A stretch of DNA of 64,000 nucleotides from Sulfitobacter geojensis (lineage in GTDB: Bacteria > Pseudomonadota > Alphaproteobacteria > Rhodobacterales > Rhodobacteraceae): assembly GCF_000622325.1 (NCBI RefSeq), contig NZ_JASE01000005.1, positions 3,162,001-3,226,000 on the forward strand, read 5' to 3'. Positions within the stretch are counted from its first letter, which is position 1, and each line of letters starts with the position of its first letter. The notes beneath the pieces were generated by a model. It was not told the origin of the DNA and searched no databases. It worked only from the letters and a program-made list of their open reading frames with translations. Shown here in pieces: positions 54,326 through 62,181 of the stretch. The translations under genes were made by a program, and so were the position numbers.

Positions 54326-54904
54326 ATGTCCTGGACCGATGAGCGCGTTGAAACGCTGAAGAAAATGTGGGGCGAAGGCCAGTCGGCAAGCCAGATCGCC
54401 AAGGAACTTGGTGGCGTGACGCGCAATGCCGTGATTGGCAAGGTGCACCGTTTGGGCCTGTCCAATCGCACAACAACCGGTGCCGCAGCCAAGCCCGACG
54501 CCAAGCCAAAGGCCAAGCCGGCCCCCAAGCCCGAGGTCAAACCCAAGGCCAAGGTCGAGGCCAAAGAGCCGGTGATCATGCAAACCGTGGCCGCCGCCCC
54601 GCCAAAATCGACGCTGCCTGCGCGCAAACAGATCATTCCGGCCGGCCAGCCCCTGCCGCCGCAGCCCTCCGCCAACGAAATTTCGCCGGAAGCATTGGCC
54701 AAGGTCAACGAAGTCGAAAAGAAAGCCAAGAAAATCGGCTTGATGGAATTGACCGAACGGACCTGTAAATGGCCTGTGGGCGACCCTGCGACCGAAGATT
54801 TCTGGTTCTGCGGCTTGCCCGTGAAACAGGGTAAACCCTATTGCGAGGCGCATGTGGGCGTGGCGTTCCAGCCGATGTCATCGCGCCGCGACCGTCGCCG
54901 GTAA
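54326..54904 (+). CDS. gcrA: GcrA, cell-cycle regulator
   Basis: A 192-residue alphaproteobacterial cell-cycle regulator. The N-terminal DNA-binding helix-turn-helix domain is MSWTDERVETLKKMWGEGQS through GVTRNAVIGKVHRLGLSNR. A Lys/Pro/Ala-rich linker follows (residues 50-130) and a conserved C-terminal domain (CKWPVGDPATEDFWFCGLPV) that binds sigma-70. GcrA binds methylated GANTC sites and recruits the housekeeping RNA polymerase. It has its own promoter and a terminator-like leader. Slightly longer than the Caulobacter protein because of the linker. Confidence 0.95.
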   Translation: MSWTDERVETLKKMWGEGQSASQIAKELGGVTRNAVIGKVHRLGLSNRTTTGAAAKPDAKPKAKPAPKPEVKPKAKVEAKEPVIMQTVAAAPPKSTLPARKQIIPAGQPLPPQPSANEISPEALAKVNEVEKKAKKIGLMELTERTCKWPVGDPATEDFWFCGLPVKQGKPYCEAHVGVAFQPMSSRRDRRR

Positions 54905-55033
54905 CATGCGTTTTGCGGGGCAGGTCTGGGTGGAAACGCTGGCCTGTGCTGCAACAATTCCGACGACACAGTGAATTGCACATTACCCCAAGGCATGGTT
55001 CATCACAGGCATCTGTTAAAAAAGGCCTGAACC

Positions 55034-56650
55034 ATGCCCGATACCATCCGCGCCGCTGACGCCCTTGCCCGCCGCCTTTATGCTGCGGGGTGCCGCACCG
55101 CCTTTGGCATGCCCGGCGGCGAAGTCCTTACCGTGATTGACGCGCTTGAGGCGGCGGGCATCCGGTTCATTCTTGCCAAACACGAAAACGCTGCCGGATT
55201 TATGGCCGAAGGGGTGCACCACCGCGACCACGCCCCGGCCATCCTGGTCGGCACCATTGGGCCCGGCACATTGAACGGGGTGAATACCGTCGCCAATGCC
55301 CTGCAGGATCAGGTCCCCCTGATCGTGATCTCGGGGTGTATGGATGCGGATGAGGCCCAGAACTATACCCATCAAGTCATCGACCATCAGGCGGTATTTG
55401 CGCCTGTCACCAAGGCCACCTTCCGTCTGAGCGCCGGTGCCGCCCACACCATCGCCGACAAGGCCGTTGCCATCGCCACCGAAGGACGTATGGGGCCGGT
55501 GCATATCGACGTGCCGATCTCGGTTGCAAACGCCCCTGTGTGGCAAACCGCGCCGGCACCGCGCGCCAAAGCGTCGCCCGCTGCGCCCAGTGGCAGCGAC
55601 CTTGCCACCGCACGGCACTGGCTGGAAAACGCGCAGCGCCCGGTAATGATCGTTGGCGTCGATGCGTTGAACCAACATGCGCACACGGCTGTGGTAGAAT
55701 TTGCCGAAGACCACAATATTCCCGTGATCACGACCTATAAGGCCAAGGGTATCCTGCCCGAAGACCACGCCCTGTCATTGGGCGGTGCGGGTTTGTCCCC
55801 GCTTGCCGACACGCATTTGCTGCCCTTCGTCAAAGCCGCTGATCTGGTTCTGTGTGTTGGCTATGATCCGATTGAAATGCGCCCCGGTTGGCAGGATGTC
55901 TGGGATCCGGCCCAGCAGAATGTCATCGACATATCTGCCGTGCCCAACCACCACTACATGCATCAGGCGACCCTGAACTTTGTCACGGATTGCGCCGCCT
56001 CGCTGCGCGCGCTCAGTGACGGACTCGACGTGCAAGAGACATGGGCGGAGGGCGAGATATATAAACTGAAGCAGGCCCTGACGATCGATTTCCCGAGCGA
56101 TGATGACTGGGGACCAGCCGCCGTGATCGACACATGTCGCAAGGTTTTGCCGCGCGATACAATTGCCTCGGTCGATAGCGGGGCACATCGGATCCTTCTG
56201 TCGCAAATGTGGGAATGTTACGCCCCGCGCGACCTGATGCAATCATCGGCCCTTTGCACGATGGGTTGCGCCGTCCCTATGGCCATCGGGGCCAAGTTTG
56301 CCGCCCCCGACCGACCTGTTGTTTCCTTTTGCGGGGATGCCGGTTTCCTGATGGTGGCAGGTGAACTGGCCACTGCTGCGGAACTGGATGTCGCCCCGAT
56401 ATTTGTCGTCTTCGTCGATGCCTCCCTTGCGCTGATCGAAAAGAAGCAGCGCGAACGCCAGTTACCCAACATTGGCGTCGATTTCGCCCAACATAATTTT
56501 GCCGCCATGGGCGTGGCCTTTGGCGGGGCGGGCGTCACCGTGCGCAACCGCGCAGCGCTGGAAACCGCCTTGAACGATGCCCTAAAGGCCGAAACATTCA
56601 CCGTCATTGCCGCAATCATTGATCAAGGAGCTTATGATGGCCGTATCTAA
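55034..56650 (+). CDS. Thiamine diphosphate-dependent enzyme of the acetolactate synthase-like family
   Basis: A 538-residue TPP enzyme with three domains. Pyrimidine domain (residues 1-170) has FGMPGGEVLTVIDAL and the catalytic Glu in KHENAAGFMAEG. A central domain follows, and a TPP-binding domain from about residue 365 holds CGDAGFLMVAGEL (GDG-type site with Ala in the third position) and a long loop VFVDASLALIEKKQ. It resembles acetolactate synthase large subunits but is probably not the biosynthetic one. It overlaps a CoA-transferase gene by 14 bases; the substrate is unknown. Confidence 0.85.
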   Translation: MPDTIRAADALARRLYAAGCRTAFGMPGGEVLTVIDALEAAGIRFILAKHENAAGFMAEGVHHRDHAPAILVGTIGPGTLNGVNTVANALQDQVPLIVISGCMDADEAQNYTHQVIDHQAVFAPVTKATFRLSAGAAHTIADKAVAIATEGRMGPVHIDVPISVANAPVWQTAPAPRAKASPAAPSGSDLATARHWLENAQRPVMIVGVDALNQHAHTAVVEFAEDHNIPVITTYKAKGILPEDHALSLGGAGLSPLADTHLLPFVKAADLVLCVGYDPIEMRPGWQDVWDPAQQNVIDISAVPNHHYMHQATLNFVTDCAASLRALSDGLDVQETWAEGEIYKLKQALTIDFPSDDDWGPAAVIDTCRKVLPRDTIASVDSGAHRILLSQMWECYAPRDLMQSSALCTMGCAVPMAIGAKFAAPDRPVVSFCGDAGFLMVAGELATAAELDVAPIFVVFVDASLALIEKKQRERQLPNIGVDFAQHNFAAMGVAFGGAGVTVRNRAALETALNDALKAETFTVIAAIIDQGAYDGRI

Positions 56651-57842
56651 AGGAGCCCTCGACGGGCTGTTCGTGCTGGACCTGAGCCGTATTCTTGCCG
56701 GCCCCACCTGCACCCAGATGCTGGGCGATCTTGGCGCAACCGTGATCAAGGTCGAAAACCCCAAAACCGGCGGTGACGACACCCGTGGCTGGGGCCCGAA
56801 CTATGCCCGCAACGCGGATGGCACCCCGTCTGACCTTTCCGCCTATTACATGGCCGCCAATCGCAACAAACGCTCTATCGCGGTCGACATTGCCACCGCT
56901 GAGGGCCAACGCATCCTGCGCCATCTTGCGGCGCGCGCCGATATCGTTGTGGAAAACTTCAAACCCGACGGGCTAAAGAAATACGGGTTGGATCATGAAA
57001 CCCTGCTCAAGGCGCACCCCGCCCTCGTCTATTGTTCAATCTCCGGCTACGGGCAGACCGGTCCGAACCGCAGCCAGCCCGGCTATGATCTGATGGCCCA
57101 GGGGTTTGGTGGCATCATGTCGATCACCGGTGATCCGGACGGTGCCCCGATGAAGGTCGGCGTGGGCATCGCCGATGTGATGTGTGGCATGTACGCGACC
57201 ATCGGTGTGCTTGCCGCCCTGCGCCACCGCGAACAGACGGGCATTGGTCAACACATCGACCTGTCACTGGTGGATTCCTCTATGGCGTGGCTGATAAACG
57301 AGGGCACCAATTTCCTGACCTCCGGCCAGTTGCCCGAACGGCGCGGCAATGCACACCCCAATATTGTGCCATATGACACCTTTGAGTGTAGCGATGGGCA
57401 CATCTTGCTGGCCGTCGGCAACGACGCGCAATTTGCCCGCTATTGCGATGCATTGGGGCTGGCAGACACTGCAGCTGATCCCCGCTTTACCACCAACCTA
57501 GGCCGGATTGAAAACCGGAGCGCATTGATGGACGCGATCCGCCCTGCGATGCGCGCGCTGGCAAAGGACGATCTGCTGGCGCGATTGCGCGGTGTTGGTG
57601 TGCCCTGCGGGCCGATCAACACCATTGGCGAGGCGCTGACATCGCCACAGGCACAGGCACGCGGCGCAGTGATCGACATCGACCGCGCCGATGTCGACAA
57701 GGGGCACGTCAGCCTGCTTGGCAATCCCCTCAAATTCTCGGCAACTCCTGTGGCATACGACCGCGCGCCGCCGCGTTTCGGGCAAGACACGGCAGAGGTT
57801 CTTGAAACATGGGGTCCTGATCCGGCGCAAAATCGGGACTAG
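56637..57842 (+). CDS. CaiB/BaiF family (class III) CoA transferase
   Basis: A 401-residue formyl-CoA transferase-family protein. VLDLSRILAGPTCTQMLGDLGATVIKVE opens the fold, and the SGYGQTGPNRSQPGYDLMAQG region carries the family's typical loop and aspartate. GGAG before ATG 56637 supports this start. It is coupled to the TPP enzyme. The pairing of a TPP decarboxylase-like enzyme with a CoA transferase recalls oxalate degradation (oxalyl-CoA decarboxylase plus formyl-CoA transferase), but the TPP protein is more acetolactate-synthase-like, so the pathway is uncertain. Confidence 0.9.
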   Translation: MAVSKGALDGLFVLDLSRILAGPTCTQMLGDLGATVIKVENPKTGGDDTRGWGPNYARNADGTPSDLSAYYMAANRNKRSIAVDIATAEGQRILRHLAARADIVVENFKPDGLKKYGLDHETLLKAHPALVYCSISGYGQTGPNRSQPGYDLMAQGFGGIMSITGDPDGAPMKVGVGIADVMCGMYATIGVLAALRHREQTGIGQHIDLSLVDSSMAWLINEGTNFLTSGQLPERRGNAHPNIVPYDTFECSDGHILLAVGNDAQFARYCDALGLADTAADPRFTTNLGRIENRSALMDAIRPAMRALAKDDLLARLRGVGVPCGPINTIGEALTSPQAQARGAVIDIDRADVDKGHVSLLGNPLKFSATPVAYDRAPPRFGQDTAEVLETWGPDPAQNRD

Positions 57843-58035
57843 CGCGACCTAAACACAAGATATTGCGGCTGATTTACCGGTTCTACCGATGAATCCGCCA
57901 CGCTTTGACACAATCGCTCACGAAACCTGCCGCCCGCTTCACGTTGGCGTGTGACCATCGCCAAAACCATTCTGTGGGGGGCAAATCCCGCGTAGCCTGA
58001 GCCGGACATTGACCGTTTCCGAAAGGCCAGCGCCC

Positions 58036-59385
58036 ATGAACCACGACATTTGCAACGCTCCCATCTCCCTGCAAAGCCAACCTGCGCTGGAAAGCTGGAA
58101 TGCCATGATCCGCGCTTTTCTGGCCCATAAACCGGCAACACCACAGCATCTTGGCGCGGTGATTGACGCAGAACCGCAATTTGCCATGGCCCAAGCCGCG
58201 CGCGGGATATTTTCGTTGATGATGGGACGTGCCGAGATGTGGCAAGTAGCCGAGGATGCCCGCACTGCCGCCCATGCCGCCCGCGCAGAAAGCGGTGCAA
58301 ACAGCCGCGAGGTCGGTTGGATTGCCGCCCTTGATCACTGGCTTGCCGACAGCCCCACCGGCGCAGTCGCCGCGCTAGAGGCTGTTCTGGACGACACCCC
58401 CCAAGATACGCTGACCGCCAAAACCAGCCACGCGATCCGCTTTATACTCGGGGATGCCCAAGGCATGCGCGATTCTGTCGAACGGGTTATGCCGGCGCAT
58501 GGCCCCGATCACCCCCTGCGTGGTTACCTGATGGGATGTCACGCCTTTACGCTTGAGGAAACCGGCGAATATGCCTCGGCAGAACTGGCGGGACGCGCGG
58601 GGCTGACCTATGCACCTGATGATGCTTGGGGGCTGCATGCTGTGGCGCATGTGCATGATATGCGCGCCGAAGCCCATGCCGGTATTACCCTGATCGAAAA
58701 CCACAAATCCGCTTGGGACGGGTCGAACAATTTTCGTTATCACGTGTGGTGGCACAAGGCATTGCTGCATATGGATCGGGGAGAAAATGATGTGGCCCTT
58801 GACCTATATGACAGCCAGATCCGTGCGGACAAAACCGACGACTACCGCGATATCTCAAATGCCACCTCCCTGTTGCTGCGGCTGGAGCTGGAAGGTGTCG
58901 ACATCGGCGACCGTTGGACCGAACTGGCGGACTTTGCAGAAAACCGGATTGATGATGGCTGTCTGGTCTTTGCCGATCTGCACTACCAACTGGCGCTTGC
59001 CGGTGCCGCCAAAGGCGATGCCGCGACCGCGATGACCGCGCGCTTTGCCCGCGACGCCCGCCGCAACGGCGATATGGCAGAGCGCGTGGCAGATCCGGGG
59101 CTGGCCGCATTAGCCGGTTTGAACGCTTTTGCCGAGGGGCGTTATGGCACGGCCTTTGACCAATTGGCGAATGCCCGCCGAAAAATGCAGACCATCGGCG
59201 GAAGTCATGCGCAACGCGATGTGTTCGAGCGAATGACCATTGACGCAGGCCTGCGTGCGGGTCATTTCGACGCAGCAGAACAGGTGTTGCAAGAACGCCT
59301 TGCCCTGCGTGCAGGCCGCGAGGACAGGTTTGCCGCGACACGCTTTGATCAACTTTCACGTGCGCGGCGCATACCCGCGCAATAG
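58036..59385 (+). CDS. TPR-repeat family protein
   Basis: A 449-residue soluble protein of the tetratricopeptide-repeat class resembling eukaryotic TTC38-like proteins. Helical repeats cover most of the length. WGLHAVAHVHDMRAEAHAGI and NFRYHVWWHKALLHMDRGE are the best-preserved segments. ATG 58036 has AAAGG upstream. Probably a scaffold or metabolite-binding protein; no enzyme activity is implied. It lies upstream of the opg genes on the same strand, but a link is not shown. Confidence 0.75.
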   Translation: MNHDICNAPISLQSQPALESWNAMIRAFLAHKPATPQHLGAVIDAEPQFAMAQAARGIFSLMMGRAEMWQVAEDARTAAHAARAESGANSREVGWIAALDHWLADSPTGAVAALEAVLDDTPQDTLTAKTSHAIRFILGDAQGMRDSVERVMPAHGPDHPLRGYLMGCHAFTLEETGEYASAELAGRAGLTYAPDDAWGLHAVAHVHDMRAEAHAGITLIENHKSAWDGSNNFRYHVWWHKALLHMDRGENDVALDLYDSQIRADKTDDYRDISNATSLLLRLELEGVDIGDRWTELADFAENRIDDGCLVFADLHYQLALAGAAKGDAATAMTARFARDARRNGDMAERVADPGLAALAGLNAFAEGRYGTAFDQLANARRKMQTIGGSHAQRDVFERMTIDAGLRAGHFDAAEQVLQERLALRAGREDRFAATRFDQLSRARRIPAQ

Positions 59386-59404
59386 GTTCGGATATCGCTG
59401 CCAG

Positions 59405-60655
59405 ATGACACTTGCTGACGTGACCTCTATCCCTTCACCCGCCGCCGCTGCAGTCGCACAGGTCGCGCCCCGTGTGCGCGACCTGCGTCTTGATTTCTTT
59501 CGCGGTCTGGCGATGTTCATCATCCTGATCGCCCATACACCGGGCAATTTTCTGACCCTGTGGATCCCCGCGCGCTGGGGCTTTTCCGATGCGACCGAGA
59601 TCTTTGTTTTCTGTTCGGGCATGGCCAGCGCCATTGCCTTTGGCGGCGGGTTCGACCGCGCAGGCTGGGTGCTGGGCACCGCGCGGGTCCTGTTTCGCGT
59701 CTGGCAGGTATACTGGGCGCATGTGTGCCTGTTCTTCGCCACGCTGGCGCTGACTGTCTACCTGACGGATCTGGACATAACGGGGCGCAACTATTGGGGC
59801 CAGTTGAACCTCTGGATGATCTTCGTCGAAAGCGACAAATGGGAAAACCCCAATATCCTGCTCAGCTTTATGACCCTGCGCTATGTACCGAATTATTTCG
59901 ACATTCTACCGATGTATATGATCGTGCTTTTGATGATGCCGATCGTTATGGCCTTGTCGCGCGTTGATCTCAAACTTGTTGCTCTGTTTGTGATCGGCGT
60001 CTGGCTGATGGGGCAAAGCGCATTGATGCAAAGCATGAACCTTGGGGCGTACCATCTTGAATTCCCTGCCGAACCTTGGAGCGAGCGTTCCTGGTTCTTC
60101 AACCCCTTCGGCTGGCAGCTGATCTTTTTCACCGGCTTTGCGTTTATGCGCGGCTGGCTGCCAAAACCACCGGTAACCGCCACGCTGCTGGCCCTCGCCG
60201 CCTTTCTAGTGATCGCGAATGTGCCGTTGTCCAATATCGGTGTGCGGGAGTTTGGCATTGAATTGGCCAAAGACTGGCGCAACGCCTATGATCCTTTGTT
60301 CAACAAAAGCGATTTCGGCATTTTGCGTTACGTGCATTTCCTTTCGCTTGCCTATGTCTTCTGGGTGCTGGCGGGGGACAAGGGCCACAACCTGCTGGCC
60401 TCCGGTGCGGGTGCATTTGCGCGCGCATGGGCTATCGCCCTTAAGGTCATCCTCAAGGTCGGACAGCAAAGCCTTGCGGTTTTCATCACCAGCATGTTCA
60501 CCGCCCGTTTGATGGGGTTCATGATGGATGTTGCAGGCCGCAGTATTACAATGACATTGCTGGTGAACCTGTTCGGTTTCGCCGTTCTGATCGCTGTCGC
60601 TTATGGCGCGGGCTGGTTCAAATCCCAGCCTTGGCGCGTGAGGGCGGCGCAATGA
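59405..60655 (+). CDS. opgC: OpgC family acyltransferase for periplasmic glucans
   Basis: A 416-residue polytopic membrane protein with about ten hydrophobic segments, opening LRLDFFRGLAMFIILIAHTPGNFL, characteristic of OpgC. It adds succinyl or similar groups to osmoregulated periplasmic glucans. The overlap with opgG (ATGA) and the following opgH show that the three act together. It begins 19 bases after the TPR gene stop. Confidence 0.92.
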   Translation: MTLADVTSIPSPAAAAVAQVAPRVRDLRLDFFRGLAMFIILIAHTPGNFLTLWIPARWGFSDATEIFVFCSGMASAIAFGGGFDRAGWVLGTARVLFRVWQVYWAHVCLFFATLALTVYLTDLDITGRNYWGQLNLWMIFVESDKWENPNILLSFMTLRYVPNYFDILPMYMIVLLMMPIVMALSRVDLKLVALFVIGVWLMGQSALMQSMNLGAYHLEFPAEPWSERSWFFNPFGWQLIFFTGFAFMRGWLPKPPVTATLLALAAFLVIANVPLSNIGVREFGIELAKDWRNAYDPLFNKSDFGILRYVHFLSLAYVFWVLAGDKGHNLLASGAGAFARAWAIALKVILKVGQQSLAVFITSMFTARLMGFMMDVAGRSITMTLLVNLFGFAVLIAVAYGAGWFKSQPWRVRAAQ

Positions 60656-62181
60656 TCCGTCGTGATGTCCTGAAATCCCTCGCCGCCCTTTCCCTCATTC
60701 CCGCCAGCGCCTGGGCAGAGGAACCCGGTCTGCGGTTTGGCGATCAACCGACCCCGTTTGACGCCGACACCGTGACCGAACTGGCCCGCGTGCTGGCCGG
60801 TCAGCCCTATGTGGCGCGCCCGCAAATCCCCGAAAGCTGGCGCAATCTTTCCTATGACGCGTATCGCAAAATCTGGTTCGACGGCCGCAATGCCTTGTGG
60901 GAAAATACCGACACACCGCAACGTGTCGACGTCTTTCCGCCCGGTCTGTATTTTCCGCAGGCAGTTGCGCTGAACCATGTGGAAAATGGGGTTAGTCGCC
61001 CCATCCGTTTCGACATGGATGTCTTTGATACCACCGACACATTCCCGGATGTAGAGATCGACGAGACCCTTGGTTATTCCGGTCTGCGGCTGCGCGCCGA
61101 GCTGGAGAAATCCGGCATCTTTCAGGAATACGCCGTGTTTCAGGGGGCGAGCTATTTCCGAGGTATTGGCACTGGTGAAATTTATGGGCTGTCCGCCCGT
61201 GGTCTGGCGCTCAAAACCGGCGATCCTATGGGCGAAGAATTCCCAGATTTCACTGCCTTCTGGATGGAACGGCCGGCGGCAGGCAGCGACATGATGACCC
61301 TGCATGCCCTGCTGGACAGCCCGTCTTGTGCAGGGGCGTACCGGTTCGAGATCACCCATGGCACTGTGCTTGAAATGAAGGTCACTGCCACGCTTTTTGC
61401 CCGCACCGATCTGACGCATATCGGGATTGCGCCGCTGACCTCGATGTTCCTGTTTGACGACACCATGCGCCAGCGTTTTTCCGACTTCCGTCCGGCGGTG
61501 CATGACAGCGATGGTTTGCTGATGCACAACGGCGGTGGCGAGGTCCTGTGGCGGCCTTTGGCCAACCCGACCAGCCTGCAGATCAGCGCATTTAGCGACA
61601 ACAACCCGCGCGGCTTTGGCCTGTGCCAGCGCAAGCGGAAATTCAGTGATTTCAACGACCTAGAGGCCCTGTATCACAAGCGCCCCGCGGTCTGGATCAC
61701 ACCGGGCGAGGATTGGGGGCAAGGGGCCGTGACCCTGGTTGAAATCCCTGCCGACCTTGAAATCTATGACAATATCGTCAGCTATTGGCGTCCCGCAAAC
61801 CCCGTGAAAGCGGGCAGCGCACACGCCATGAGCTATACTTTGCATTGGGGGGCGGACCCTGTGCCCGTCACCGCCGATATCCCCGTCAAAGTCCTGAACA
61901 CGGCGATCGGCGGACGCCCCGAAGGGGGCCAAATCGTGGCCATCGACTTTGCCGGTTCCGACCGCGTGCCGCAGGACCTGAGCGAAATCGAAATCGTGCT
62001 GCGCAGCAACACAGGCACCGTGACCCCCGGCATCGTTCAGCGCAACCCGGAGACAGGCGGGCCCCGCCTTGCCTTCACGTTTCAGCCCGAAGATGCCCCA
62101 TTGGTTGAATTCCGCGCCCAGCTGCGGATCGACGGTGAACCCCTTAGCGAAGTCTGGATGTACCGGTGGACCGCCACATGA
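60652..62181 (+). CDS. opgG: OpgG, glucan biosynthesis protein G
   Basis: A 509-residue periplasmic protein with a twin-arginine-type signal (MIRRDVLKSLAALSLIPASAWA). The OpgG domain is evident: RFGDQPTPFDADTVTELAR, SYDAYRKIWF, and later FSDNNPRGFGLCQRKRKFSDFNDLEALYHKRP. OpgG is needed for backbone synthesis or branching of osmoregulated periplasmic glucans. ATG 60652 overlaps the opgC stop; the earlier ATG 60631 does not fit. Confidence 0.94.
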   Translation: MIRRDVLKSLAALSLIPASAWAEEPGLRFGDQPTPFDADTVTELARVLAGQPYVARPQIPESWRNLSYDAYRKIWFDGRNALWENTDTPQRVDVFPPGLYFPQAVALNHVENGVSRPIRFDMDVFDTTDTFPDVEIDETLGYSGLRLRAELEKSGIFQEYAVFQGASYFRGIGTGEIYGLSARGLALKTGDPMGEEFPDFTAFWMERPAAGSDMMTLHALLDSPSCAGAYRFEITHGTVLEMKVTATLFARTDLTHIGIAPLTSMFLFDDTMRQRFSDFRPAVHDSDGLLMHNGGGEVLWRPLANPTSLQISAFSDNNPRGFGLCQRKRKFSDFNDLEALYHKRPAVWITPGEDWGQGAVTLVEIPADLEIYDNIVSYWRPANPVKAGSAHAMSYTLHWGADPVPVTADIPVKVLNTAIGGRPEGGQIVAIDFAGSDRVPQDLSEIEIVLRSNTGTVTPGIVQRNPETGGPRLAFTFQPEDAPLVEFRAQLRIDGEPLSEVWMYRWTAT

